DNA from: Calothrix membranacea FACHB-236
GTDB lineage: Bacteria; Cyanobacteriota; Cyanobacteriia; Cyanobacteriales; Nostocaceae
NCBI RefSeq assembly: GCF_014696315.1
Contig: NZ_JACJPX010000011.1
Coordinates: 1-64,000 of the forward strand
Direction: 5' to 3'
Length of the DNA: 64,000 nt
Both the position numbers and the translations under genes were made by a program. The notes under the pieces were generated by a model, which saw only the letters and a list, made by a program, of their open reading frames with translations, had not been told where the DNA came from and did not search any database. The first letter of the stretch is position 1, and each line of letters begins with the position of its first letter. Below, piece by piece: positions 48,604 to 57,032 of this stretch.

Positions 48604-48617
48604 AGTACATACGTACT
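48604..48617 (-). promoter_or_regulatory. LexA box upstream of ssb
   Basis: On the minus strand, AGTACGTATGTACT fits the cyanobacterial LexA consensus RGTACNNNDGTWCB at every position, and lies 15 bases before the ssb start. The palindrome would place LexA over the promoter or the 5' leader. Confidence 0.7.
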
Positions 48618-48922
48618 TATTTATTCTGAATTCCATGATAGCGAATTGTGAAAGTGTTGAAAATATGTTAAAGAATTAGCAATATAGTTGCGTCTAAAAA
48701 TGATACAAATTACTCAGAAGATTGTAGAAAAGTTTACGGATATACTGAGCCAATCACAGAAGATCAAAAAATAGAACGACTGAGTTGTCGTAAAGATTGC
48801 CAAAAGTTATTGAAAAAAATAGCCTGCTTTACTGGACTCAGGATCAAAAACATAATAGAATCCAGCACGATTAACCTAACCATTTTCATCATCAAGTATT
48901 GCAAATAGGGGGCGTAGGACGC
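48618..48922. other. Divergent promoter region of ssb and mreBCD
   Basis: About 300 bases between divergent genes. CATAATAG near 48850 is a possible -10 region for mreB. No other feature is clear. Confidence 0.4.
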
Positions 48923-49966
48923 GTGGGTCTTTTCAGGAACTTTCGCTCATCGTGGGATATGGGTATCGACCTCGGTACTGCCAATACCCTCGTTTATGTA
49001 TCTGGTAAAGGTATTGTACTTCAAGAGCCTTCAGTAGTAGCCATCGATCAAAACGAAAAGATTGCACTGGCGGTAGGCGAAGAAGCTAAAAAAATGCTCG
49101 GTCGCACACCAGGAAATGTGATTGCCCTGCGCCCCTTGCGCGATGGTGTAATCGCTGACTTCGATACAGCCGAGCTGATGTTGAAAAGCTTTATTCAACG
49201 TGTTAATGAAGGCAGATCACTGATATTACCCCGGATTGTCATTGGCATTCCCAGTGGCGTAACTGGGGTAGAAAGAAGAGCAGTGATGGATGCAGCTACC
49301 CAAGCTGGCGCTAGAGAAGTTTATTTAATTGATGAACCAGTTGCTGCGGCTATTGGTGCAGGATTACCAGTTGCTGAACCGACTGGTAACATGATTATTG
49401 ATATTGGTGGCGGTACCACAGAAGTAGCAGTACTTAGTCTTCAAGGTACAGTCATTAGTGAATCAGTCCGCATTGCAGGTGATGAACTAACTGAAGCCAT
49501 CCTGCAATATATGAAGAAAGTTCATAATTTGGTGATTGGAGAACGTACTGCGGAAGACATAAAAATTCGCATTGGTTCTGCCTATCCTACCAATGATGAT
49601 AATGATGCGATTATGGAAGTCCGAGGCTTACATTTGCTTTCTGGTTTACCTCGAACTGTGACTATCAAAGGCCCGGAAATTCGTGAAAGTATGTTGGAAC
49701 CGCTATCAGTAATTATTGAAGCGGTGAAACGAACATTAGAACGGACACCTCCCGAACTAGCAGCTGACATTATTGATCGAGGAATTATGCTGGCTGGTGG
49801 TGGTGCGTTGTTAAAAGGATTAGACACTCTCATTAGCCATGAAACAGGTATCGTCACACACATTGCTGCCGATCCTTTATGTTGTGTGGTTTTGGGAACG
49901 GGTCGTGTGTTGGAAAACTTTAAACAACTGGAACGGGTCTTCAGCGGTCGTTCTCGCAATATGTAG
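48923..49966 (+). CDS. mreB: Rod shape-determining protein MreB
   Basis: This actin homologue of about 347 residues forms membrane-bound filaments that guide wall synthesis. It has MGIDLGTANTLVYVSGKG (phosphate 1), IIDIGGGTTEVAVLSL (phosphate 2) and LAGGGALLKGLD (adenosine). The GTG at 48923 (read as MGLFRNFRSSWDMG) is chosen over an upstream TTG because the short amphipathic N-terminus is typical, and TAGGA lies just before it. It heads the mreBCD cluster, with a strong hairpin before mreC. In Anabaena, MreB influences cell shape rather than viability. Confidence 0.95.
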   Translation: MGLFRNFRSSWDMGIDLGTANTLVYVSGKGIVLQEPSVVAIDQNEKIALAVGEEAKKMLGRTPGNVIALRPLRDGVIADFDTAELMLKSFIQRVNEGRSLILPRIVIGIPSGVTGVERRAVMDAATQAGAREVYLIDEPVAAAIGAGLPVAEPTGNMIIDIGGGTTEVAVLSLQGTVISESVRIAGDELTEAILQYMKKVHNLVIGERTAEDIKIRIGSAYPTNDDNDAIMEVRGLHLLSGLPRTVTIKGPEIRESMLEPLSVIIEAVKRTLERTPPELAADIIDRGIMLAGGGALLKGLDTLISHETGIVTHIAADPLCCVVLGTGRVLENFKQLERVFSGRSRNM

Positions 49967-49972
49967 TAAAAA

Positions 49973-50020
49973 AATATCAGATATTGAGTTCTAAATACGT
50001 AGAATTCATTATCTGATATT
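49973..50020 (+). terminator. Hairpin between mreB and mreC
   Basis: AATATCAGATA pairs with TATCTGATATT, and an inner GAGTTCTA/TAGAATTC pairing extends the stem. There is no T-run after it, so it may reduce read-through into mreC or protect the mreB mRNA end instead of stopping transcription fully. Confidence 0.55.
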
Positions 50021-50088
50021 GGGTTTCCTATAAATAGAACCCAAAATTCTTCACAATATTCAAAGATATAAAAATCAGGTATGGATAG

Positions 50089-50904
50089 ATGGTTATCTTA
50101 CGTCGTTGGTGGGAACGCAAAGGCTTACAAGTTGGATTAATTGCTCTCGTCTTAAGTAGCGCTTGGATATTACGCCAAACCCAAGGCGCACTTTTGTTGG
50201 AGATGTATCAAACCATTACCCGTCCGTTGCAAATGTTACAGGCGGGGCCAACTCCAGAAGAACGCCTGAAGGATGCTCGGACACTGGAGTTGCGATCGCG
50301 CATCGCTGATCTAGAAAGTCAAAACAAAAAGTTACAAAATTTATTAGGCTATGTAGAGAAAGAGCCAATTACTTCTCGTCCCATTACATCCCGGGTAGTA
50401 GGGCGCAGCGCTGACCATTGGTGGCAGCAAATCACCTTAGATCGCGGCTCAAATTCAGGGATTCAAGAAGGTTATATTGTTAGGGCAGAAGGCGGATTAG
50501 TGGGTTTGGTAGAAAGTGTCACCCCTAATACTAGCCGCGTTTTATTAATTAGTGACCTGAAAAGCCAAGTTGGTGTGACAATTGGTCGCACCTCAGCCAA
50601 AGGAGTTTTGCGCGGAGATTCTTCGGCGGAAGCAGTGTTGGAATTTTATGAAAAAGTGCCCAATGTGAAGGTGGGCGATTATGTTTCTACCTCAACTTAT
50701 AGTCAGAAGTTTCCTGCTGGTGTCGCAGTTGGCAGAATTAAATCTTTAGATTTAAAGAAACTTCCAGCATCTGTAGCAAAAGTTGAACTTTTCCCACCAA
50801 TTCGGTCACTAGATTGGGTATCTGTGTATCCAAAACCCGAAAACCCCATCCCAGCTACAGAAAATCCTCAACCGACTAACCCAGAACCGCAAAAGTCTAA
50901 TTAA
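50089..50904 (+). CDS. mreC: Rod shape-determining protein MreC
   Basis: This 271-residue bitopic protein has one N-terminal membrane helix (about 14-28), a coiled coil (about 60-85, LELRSRIADLESQNKKLQNL), and a periplasmic double beta-barrel domain (SADHWWQQITLDRGSNSGIQ). A Pro-rich tail ends the protein. It links MreB filaments to the wall-synthesis enzymes. It follows mreB by 122 bases and mreD follows after 241 bases. Length and order fit the family. Confidence 0.93.
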   Translation: MVILRRWWERKGLQVGLIALVLSSAWILRQTQGALLLEMYQTITRPLQMLQAGPTPEERLKDARTLELRSRIADLESQNKKLQNLLGYVEKEPITSRPITSRVVGRSADHWWQQITLDRGSNSGIQEGYIVRAEGGLVGLVESVTPNTSRVLLISDLKSQVGVTIGRTSAKGVLRGDSSAEAVLEFYEKVPNVKVGDYVSTSTYSQKFPAGVAVGRIKSLDLKKLPASVAKVELFPPIRSLDWVSVYPKPENPIPATENPQPTNPEPQKSN

Positions 50905-50907
50905 TCA

Positions 50908-51118
50908 GTTCGTAATTCGTAATTCGTAATTCGTAGTTTGTAATTAAACATAGTTTCAAACGATTATTTTTGCTAACGACAGCAACATTAGTGGATTAAA
51001 TAGTAATCCACGCTGCACTGATGTCGAAAACTGCCAAGATGTCAAAAGCGCAAACTCTATAGATTTTTTGCGTCAATCCTCATTACGAATTAGAAATTAC
51101 GAATTAGTAATTAATTCT
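50908..51118. repeat. Inverted AATTCGTA repeats flanking the mreC-mreD gap
   Basis: Tandem octamers (TTCGTAATTCGTAATTCGTA) at about 50908-50945 reappear inverted (ATTACGAATTAGAAATTACG) at about 51080-51118. A very similar pair brackets the gap at 59273-59395. The two copies look like ends of a short non-coding element found between genes. Confidence 0.55.
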
Positions 51119-51145
51119 TACCCTCCCCATAACTGTTGCACCACC

Positions 51146-51763
51146 ATGAAGATGCCTGCATTTACTGGTCGCCGTCCAAATAAGTCAAAACCGTCAGTGC
51201 GGAGAGCCAAATTTAAAATCCCGCCGATCGCACGTTGGAATCCCCGCACACGTCAGTTTGTTGATTGGGCGGTGACAGTAGGATCGGTGTTGTTATGTTT
51301 ACTGTTGTTACCAGCCCGTTTACCAGGGATGGAACTATTGGGGATTGGGCCGAACTGGTTGTTAATTTGGGTGGTGGCTTGGAGTGTGAAACGCACAGTT
51401 TGGTCTGGGGCATTTGCTGGTATAGTTCTGGGCTTACTTCAGGATGGTATGACATCGCCTAATCCCACTCATGCCTTATCCCTGGGAATGGTGGGAATGT
51501 TGACTGGTTTGCTTCAGAAGCAGCGTTTTATTGAAGAAGACTTTATTTCTATTGCCTTGATTGTCTTTGTGATGGCAGTTGTCGCTGAGACAATTTTTGG
51601 AGTGGAGTTGAGTTTAATGGGCGATCGCAAAACTGAATACATTTGGACTTATTATCAGCGTGTTGCCTTAGCTTCTGCTATCCTCAGCAGTCTTTGGGCA
51701 CCAGTAGTTTACTATCCCCTGAATCGTTGGTGGCAAGAAATGAAATTGCTCGAGCAATCTTAA
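51146..51763 (+). CDS. mreD: Rod shape-determining protein MreD
   Basis: This membrane protein of about 205 residues has a basic N-terminal tail and five or six hydrophobic segments (for example VTVGSVLLCLLLLPARLPG and ISIALIVFVMAVVAETIFG). This matches cyanobacterial MreD, which works with MreB and MreC. The ATG at 51146 (MKMPAFTGRR) is chosen. The longer frame runs back through the octamer repeat and looks non-coding. MreD is poorly conserved, so identity relies on the operon position as well. Confidence 0.88.
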   Translation: MKMPAFTGRRPNKSKPSVRRAKFKIPPIARWNPRTRQFVDWAVTVGSVLLCLLLLPARLPGMELLGIGPNWLLIWVVAWSVKRTVWSGAFAGIVLGLLQDGMTSPNPTHALSLGMVGMLTGLLQKQRFIEEDFISIALIVFVMAVVAETIFGVELSLMGDRKTEYIWTYYQRVALASAILSSLWAPVVYYPLNRWWQEMKLLEQS

Positions 51764-51844
51764 ATTTGCTGCGCCAACTAGTTTTCAGGTGTAGTCAAGA
51801 TTAAGGAAAACACCATTTTGCAAGTAAATAAACCAAGCTGGGGG

Positions 51845-51873
51845 CACAACAATGTTGTGTCCTTTTGATTTTT
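51845..51873 (+). terminator. Possible terminator of mreBCD
   Basis: A perfect palindrome CACAACA-A-TGTTGTG followed by TCCTTTTGATTTTT lies about 80 bases after mreD. The single-base loop means that the real hairpin must open a few pairs. Moderate support only. Confidence 0.4.
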
Positions 51874-51893
51874 CAGCAACATTCAGGCTTGAA

Positions 51894-52145
51894 AGTGCAA
51901 CGTTCTCGTTTGGAACTCGAAGATTCTCATTTTGAGGTGCAACGTTCGAGCTTTTTGCTTTAACGTTCTTGTTTTGAAGTGCAATGTTCGAGTTTTTAAG
52001 TTCAACTTTCGTCTTCTGAACTCGAACGTTCTCGTTTTGAAGTGCAACTTTCTTGTTTAGAACTCGAACGTTATCGTTTTAAAGTCCAATGTTCGAGCTT
52101 TTTGCTTCAACTTTCGCCTTCTGAACTCGAATTATGCACCTTTGA
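51894..52145. repeat. Degenerate minisatellite: twelve 21-bp units
   Basis: Twelve consecutive units of exactly 21 bases, 252 bases in all, with no insertion or deletion. Units fall into families, starting AGTGCAACGTTC, ACTCGAACGTTC, AGTCCAATGTTCGAG or GCTTCAACTTTC, and mostly ending TTTTGA or CTTCTGA. No frame stays open through the array, although one frame gives a heptad-like pattern (VQRSRLE, LERSRFE) broken by stops. It sits between mreD and ribD. It is probably non-coding and may vary in copy number between strains. Confidence 0.85.
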
Positions 52146-52639
52146 AGACTTCCCATGAAGAAAATACCGAAATCGTCAGGGTATGGAAGGGATAAAATCT
52201 CTGTTTTACTGAAATTGTTTGGATGTCATGCCCCTACAGACGGGATAATTGATTATTTGATATGGCTTTATCAGCAAAATTACGCTCCTAACACAGTTTG
52301 ATTTGAGTCATGATCCGAATACTTTGGTAAGGGCGGGACAATGCCCCCTACGATAAATCTATCTACATCAAGGTATTGCTGGATTGTTATCACCCCAGAA
52401 CGCCAGGGAGGACAAGGATAATGAGGGAGCAGAGGAAGCAGAGGGGGATGAGGAAGATGAGGAAGATGAGGAAGAAATTCCAATTACCAATTACCAATTA
52501 CCCATTACCCCATACCCAATGCCCCATGCCCAAATCCCTGTAAGTTAAGATCACCAAAAGTAAAAGCTGAATATTACTGTGAAAATCTCGCGCAAAAGAG
52601 CAGCTAGCGTGGAAAATATTTAGAGTGTTGCCCAAAATT
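52146..52639. other. Intergenic upstream of ribD
   Basis: No gene is seen. It contains purine-rich low-complexity sequence (GAGGAAGATGAGGAAGATGA near 52448) and tandem octamers (CAATTACCAATTACCAATTA near 52479). The right part should hold the ribD promoter. Confidence 0.4.
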
Positions 52640-53827
52640 ATGGATAATTCCCCTGTGGTCACTCAAGCAGATGCATCTCGACCTAACTACACTCCAGAAA
52701 ATACGCTTCCAGTTGATTCGGCTGGGAACAGGGTAGGGAGTGATTTTGATTCCCTGATGATGCGGCGATGTTTGGAACTCGCCCGTCGCGCTTTGGGGCG
52801 AACTTCCCCAAATCCCTTGGTGGGTGCAGTGGTTGTTAAGGATGGGGAAATTGTGGGTGAAGGGTTTCATCCCCGTGCTGGTGAACCTCATGCGGAAGTT
52901 TTTGCCCTCAGAGCAGCGGGAGAAAGCGCTCGTGGTGCTACAGTCTATGTCAGTTTGGAACCTTGCAACCATTATGGGCGAACTCCTCCCTGTTCAGAAG
53001 GATTGATTAATGCGGGAGTTTCAAAGGTGGTTGTGGGTATGGTAGATCCAAACCCACTGGTAGCAGGGGGAGGGATTGCGCGGTTACGTGCTGCGGGAAT
53101 TGAAGTTGTAGTGGGCGTGGAAGAAGCAGCCTGTCAGCAACTCAATGAAGCTTTTGTACATCGCATTCTCTACAAACGCCCTTTAGGTATTTTGAAGTAT
53201 GCCATGACTTTAGATGGCAAAATTGCTACCACATCTGGTCATAGTGCTTGGGTAACAAATCAAGCAGCCCGCAGTGAAGTACATCAACTACGGGCTGCTT
53301 GTGATGCTGTTATTGTGGGTGGTAATACTGTACGGCAAGACAATCCTTACTTAACGAGCCATCAGGTAGGGGCCCATAATCCCTTGCGGGTGGTGATGAG
53401 TCGCCATCTCGACTTGCCAGAAAATGCTCACTTGTGGGAAACAGGGGAAGCTCCTACTTTAGTGTTAACGGAGGTAGGCGCTAATCCTAATCTTCAAGAA
53501 ACGTTACGGCAAAAGGGTGTAGAAGTGGTGGAGTTCACGTCACTCACACCAGATAATGTCATGGGGCACTTGTATGAGCGGGGTTTTTGTAGCGTTCTAT
53601 GGGAATGTGGTGGTACTTTAGCTGCAAGTGCGATCGCACAGAGAGCGGTGCAAAAAATTCTTGCCTTTATCGCTCCGAAAATCATTGGTGGTAGTAATGC
53701 TCCCACGCCTGTAGGCGATTTGGGTTTTACCACAATGACGGAAGCTTTAACTTTAGAAAATGTTCTTTGGCGTGTAGTTGGTTCTGATTGCTTGGTAGAA
53801 GGCTATTTACCCCGACAACATCAATAG
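52640..53827 (+). CDS. ribD: Bifunctional riboflavin deaminase/reductase
   Basis: This protein of about 395 residues catalyses two steps of riboflavin synthesis: deamination of the diaminopyrimidine, then reduction of the ribosyl side chain. The deaminase zinc site is PHAEVFAL, followed by SLEPCNHYGRTPPC. The reductase half has MTLDGKIATTSGHSAW and GGNTVRQDNPYL. An N-terminal extension of about 35 residues precedes the deaminase domain. The ATG at 52640 is preferred over an in-frame TTG at 52625. Other riboflavin genes are not nearby. Confidence 0.94.
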   Translation: MDNSPVVTQADASRPNYTPENTLPVDSAGNRVGSDFDSLMMRRCLELARRALGRTSPNPLVGAVVVKDGEIVGEGFHPRAGEPHAEVFALRAAGESARGATVYVSLEPCNHYGRTPPCSEGLINAGVSKVVVGMVDPNPLVAGGGIARLRAAGIEVVVGVEEAACQQLNEAFVHRILYKRPLGILKYAMTLDGKIATTSGHSAWVTNQAARSEVHQLRAACDAVIVGGNTVRQDNPYLTSHQVGAHNPLRVVMSRHLDLPENAHLWETGEAPTLVLTEVGANPNLQETLRQKGVEVVEFTSLTPDNVMGHLYERGFCSVLWECGGTLAASAIAQRAVQKILAFIAPKIIGGSNAPTPVGDLGFTTMTEALTLENVLWRVVGSDCLVEGYLPRQHQ

Positions 53828-53886
53828 CCAATAGCCCAAATTTACTGCCCTGACACGAGGACTAATATATTGCGATCGCTGTTGTC

Positions 53887-54102
53887 TTAACACTGTCGTT
53901 CATAAGCTAAATCGCGAATCAAAGACAAACGAGATTGTATGTAATCACACAGAAAATCCGTTTCTTTCGGTTCTAACAATGCTTGGGTGTTGGTTTGTTT
54001 GACTAACCATTGCACCAAGCTAGCATCGTCTAGCTGCAATAGGGTCTTGGTTTGCGCGGTTTCAACCACAGACCATAGCTGACGCATAATCGTAGGAGTC
54101 AT
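53887..54102 (-). CDS. Small conserved hypothetical protein
   Basis: This 71-residue, mostly helical, soluble protein has a coherent composition (RQLWSVVETAQTKTLLQLDD, then LEPKETDFLCDYIQSRLSLI). I recognise no named family, but it reads like a real cyanobacterial protein. The start is uncertain, since a second ATG lies at codon 6. It converges with ribD. No partner is evident. Confidence 0.65.
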   Translation of the reverse strand: MTPTIMRQLWSVVETAQTKTLLQLDDASLVQWLVKQTNTQALLEPKETDFLCDYIQSRLSLIRDLAYERQC

Positions 54103-54394
54103 CAGACCTCAATTTCATTATTAGCTTAGCTGTTTTCAGATTACACAATTACAGCAGTAAATAACGGAATGAATGTCGAAGCTGAGATAAGTATTATTAA
54201 AACCTTAATAAACTGATTTATTTCTTTATGAACGTTCAGAATCAGTTATTAAAATTGACATATACTTTTGAGGATTTGCCTAAAATTATACAGTATATAT
54301 GCTTAATTTTACTAGTGTTGTTTGAAAAAAGAAAATTTAGTGCAACTGCCTACAACCAAACACAATCACATATAAATTGGTATAATTTTCGACC

Positions 54395-54598
54395 TTATAG
54401 TTGTTGCTGGTAATAAATCTCTATTGCTTCTACAGCTTTTAATAAGGGTGAATCTAAATTCTCAATCCAATCAGCAACTTCCCGCGCCAAGCCTAGTGTG
54501 ACAGTTCCGCCTGATGGTTTTAGGCGATCGCTAATCGTGTAAGCTTTAATTTGCTGGAATACTAATAAAAAATAGCTTCCCGCATTAACATTGGGAAG
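54395..54598 (-). pseudogene. Possible coding remnant without start codon
   Basis: On the minus strand a 67-codon frame with no ATG or GTG ends at 54395. The downstream part reads like protein: SDRLKPSGGTVTLGLAREVA, then DWIENLDSPLLKAVEAIEIY. Its first third overlaps the queD terminator, so only the last 45 codons or so look genuine. It may be the 3' remnant of a lost gene. Family unknown. Confidence 0.3.
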
Positions 54599-54600
54599 CT
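54563..54600 (-). terminator. Rho-independent terminator of queD
   Basis: On the minus strand, AGCTTCCC and GGGAAGCT form an 8-bp stem with an 11-base loop followed by ATTTTTTATT. It lies 27 bases after the queD stop codon. Confidence 0.8.
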
Positions 54601-54627
54601 AGTAGCCAAAGCAAACTTTAGCGAAGA

Positions 54628-55014
54628 TTACTCGTGATACTCAACCCAGCTATTCGCTGTTTCTGAAACCCTTACTTTGAGTTCTACATTTGGCGGTAAC
54701 TGTTGCTTAGTTCGGTCATAAATATACTTGGCAATCATCTCAGCAGTAGTTTCATATTCTGGAGGTAAAACTTCATTAAGAACGCAGTGATCGAGTCCTC
54801 CTTTAGTTACGTCTTGTTTTGCCCAACGCAAAGTTCTAAAGTCAGCCACCATAACTGGATGTGGACAAAATTCTGAAGAGTGAAGTTGTGATGATTTTGC
54901 CTCCATTCTGACTTTATAGGTATGGCCATGCATCCGGCCACAAGGGCCATCGTAATCTTTGATGTAGTGAGCGCTATCAAATGTAAATTCTGTTACTAGT
55001 TTCCATTCGGGCAT
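54628..55014 (-). CDS. queD: 6-carboxytetrahydropterin synthase family protein
   Basis: This 128-residue protein belongs to the PTPS/QueD family and should make 6-carboxytetrahydropterin, an intermediate of queuosine and 7-deazaguanine synthesis. Zinc histidines are in FDSAHYIKDYDG and RMHGHTYKV, and the catalytic cysteine is in GPCGRMHGH. A second His is in DHCVLNEVLPP, and the Glu comes later. A role in pterin synthesis is the main alternative. It lies 40 bases downstream of the STAND NTPase gene on the same strand and may be read from the same transcript. It has its own terminator. Confidence 0.9.
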   Translation of the reverse strand: MPEWKLVTEFTFDSAHYIKDYDGPCGRMHGHTYKVRMEAKSSQLHSSEFCPHPVMVADFRTLRWAKQDVTKGGLDHCVLNEVLPPEYETTAEMIAKYIYDRTKQQLPPNVELKVRVSETANSWVEYHE

Positions 55015-55054
55015 TTTGCAATCACCATAACGAGTGCTATGTCAGGAAGCAATT

Positions 55055-56404
55055 TCAACTTAGCACACAGCATACTTGCCCCATTAGGTTGTCAGTTACG
55101 TATTCCATCACTACAGGTTGTTGGCTATAGCGTCCTGATTGCTGTTCGAGAAGCGATCGCCTTTGTAAAGACAAAAGTGCTTCTAATAATTCTCCTTCAG
55201 AGATTTGCGGTACAACATCCTGTTGCAATTCCGTTAGCGTTACCCACTTTTGTTTGATTGCTAGGGAGTACATGACTTGCTTTTCGTTAGCAGACAGGCG
55301 GTGAAACTGTTGCTCTAAAATTACCCAAATGTCGCCAAAAACAACTGGCCCTTGCTGTAAAAATTGGGAAATATCGCCATCAAATAAGCTCTGGATTGTC
55401 GTTGCAGCAATTTTCAATGCTAAAGGATTACCTGTGTAGGACTGAATTAACTGCTTAGTTTCAGCTGCTGAATTCGCTAATCCTTTGCTAGAGAGGATTT
55501 GCTGCGATTCTAATTGTGGTAACCCAGTTAATTGAAGCGATCGCACTGGCAAAGTTTCACCTTCCCTAGCAGTAAAACCGCTGGGAGTCTCTCTAGTAGT
55601 AAATATCAGACAACTTTGATGTACTTCGTCTCCCACACGCCGCAAAAGTTGACCATATCCCTCATATCCAGGACAATAATGTCCTGCAGTTTCCCCTTCC
55701 TGAAAAATCGATTCGATATTATCCAGCAAAATCAAACAGCGTTGGGAGCGTAAATACTTAATCAAACACGAAATTTGCCCATCTGTGGTTTCTGGTAAAT
55801 TTACTTCTGTATCTTGCGAGAGAAACAGAATTAAATCCCGCAGTAGAGCAGAAATCGGTGGACGATTTCGGAGACTACGCCAAATTACAAAATCAAACTT
55901 AACCTGTAACTGTTCTGCCACTTTTACAGACAAAGCTGTTTTCCCAATTCCCCCCATTCCTAGCAGCATCACTAAGCGGCATTTTTCTTGGATAATCCAC
56001 TTTTCCAGTAATGCTTGTTCTACTTTGCGTCCATAAAAAATCGCAACATCTATCGCTTCTCCCCAATCTTGACGGCGTTGGGGTTTCGGGATAGGAAATG
56101 CTGTAGTGTTAGATCCTGCTGATTCTGCTGGTACCAGGTTGGCATAATACCTTCGCAGCACTGTTTTGACGTTACTTTTAGCGATGTTTTCTCCCAGTGC
56201 TTTTGAAAGTGTCTGCCATAATCGAAAGCCTACATCTCGGATGTAATCATCGTCATAACCTGAGGTTTCAGCAATTTCTGCATAGGTATATCCTTTCCAG
56301 CACAATCGGAATACTAACTCTTGAATGTTACTTAAATGCTTTTTCTGCAACACTGTATCTAAAACCAGCATTGCTTGCTCAAAAGTTAATTCTAGGGCTG
56401 TCAC
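55055..56404 (-). CDS. NB-ARC (STAND) NTPase, shortened
   Basis: This 449-residue protein has an N-terminal helical, HTH-like domain (about 5-90), common in cyanobacterial NB-ARC proteins, and an NB-ARC domain. Walker A is LGMGGIGKTALS (about 149-157) and Walker B is CLILLDNIES (about 223-231). A sensor segment and a winged-helix region follow to about residue 440. Most relatives continue into WD40 or TPR repeats that sense the ligand. Here the frame stops right after VVMEYVTDNLMGQV, with a divergent end. It is either a naturally repeat-free form or a truncated gene. STAND proteins act in signalling and antiphage defence. Confidence 0.8.
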   Translation of the reverse strand: MTALELTFEQAMLVLDTVLQKKHLSNIQELVFRLCWKGYTYAEIAETSGYDDDYIRDVGFRLWQTLSKALGENIAKSNVKTVLRRYYANLVPAESAGSNTTAFPIPKPQRRQDWGEAIDVAIFYGRKVEQALLEKWIIQEKCRLVMLLGMGGIGKTALSVKVAEQLQVKFDFVIWRSLRNRPPISALLRDLILFLSQDTEVNLPETTDGQISCLIKYLRSQRCLILLDNIESIFQEGETAGHYCPGYEGYGQLLRRVGDEVHQSCLIFTTRETPSGFTAREGETLPVRSLQLTGLPQLESQQILSSKGLANSAAETKQLIQSYTGNPLALKIAATTIQSLFDGDISQFLQQGPVVFGDIWVILEQQFHRLSANEKQVMYSLAIKQKWVTLTELQQDVVPQISEGELLEALLSLQRRSLLEQQSGRYSQQPVVMEYVTDNLMGQVCCVLS

Positions 56405-56777
56405 ATAAGGTCGTCCTACTTAAAGCTGCACTAACCTATCAGCGCTTCATCAAGATTTTATGCGGTCAAACTAGAAATTTACATTTCTTAGTCAATTGGA
56501 ACTGGGATATTGGTAATAGGTAGTTGGTAATTGGTAATTGGTAATTGCTTCTTTGCTTCCTATCTCTCTCATTCCCAATCCCCAGTCCCCAATCCCCAAT
56601 CCCCAGTTAAAAATCCCCTCAGTGATATAGGGAAATCTAAAATATCACTAAGGGGATAATTTTTATCAAAAAAATTTCTCCAATATTTCACACCACTTAA
56701 CCCCTTGATCAAGGCAGGTAATATGTTATAATCATCTGCGTTGATTAGTGGTTAACGCTCGAAAACTGGGCGCAGCA
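56405..56777. other. Intergenic, no gene seen
   Basis: Contains tandem octamers (TTGGTAATTGGTAATTGGTA near 56523) and CCCAGTCCCCAATCCCC-type filler. A possible hairpin with CCCCTCAGTGATAT and ATATCACTAAGGGG lies at about 56614-56657 and may terminate or stabilise a transcript of the small gene to its right, which reads to the left. Confidence 0.45.
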
Positions 56778-57032
56778 TTAGTAATAATCGTGTTGTGGTT
56801 CCGGTTCTGGTTGAGTCATTGCAAAGTTTGATGCGTCGTAAAGGTAGCGGCTTGCTTCCTCTTCTAAACGATGAATCAAGTAAGGCTCGATTGCGTTGCT
56901 ATGCCGCAGAGCGGCGAGATATCCATCCAAATACATCCGCATATCATCCATGCGATAACCACGATTCCATAGCTCGACGAAGGCGTCGGTCAGTCTTTGG
57001 TAATAGCGGATGGTTTGTGTGTCTTGGAGCAT
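56778..57032 (-). CDS. Conserved cyanobacterial small protein (DUF6761-like)
   Basis: This 84-residue soluble helical protein has YYQRLTDAFVELWNRGYRMD, then YLDGYLAALRHSNAIEPYLI, and an acidic Glu/Pro tail. Similar proteins are widespread in cyanobacteria and I believe they are classed as DUF6761, though I cannot check. Function is unknown. It is flanked by non-coding sequence on both sides and is probably monocistronic. Confidence 0.8.
   Translation of the reverse strand: MLQDTQTIRYYQRLTDAFVELWNRGYRMDDMRMYLDGYLAALRHSNAIEPYLIHRLEEEASRYLYDASNFAMTQPEPEPQHDYY

Noticed and set aside
51894-52145. 21-bp array considered as a heptad-repeat protein gene
   Set aside because: Every frame is interrupted by stop codons within a few units.
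52479-52506. Tandem CAATTACC octamers considered as a CRISPR-like array
   Set aside because: Units are adjacent with no spacers. This is a common cyanobacterial short tandem repeat.
54228-54413. 61-codon plus-strand frame
   Set aside because: Composition is unlike a protein, and it overlaps the end of the minus-strand remnant.
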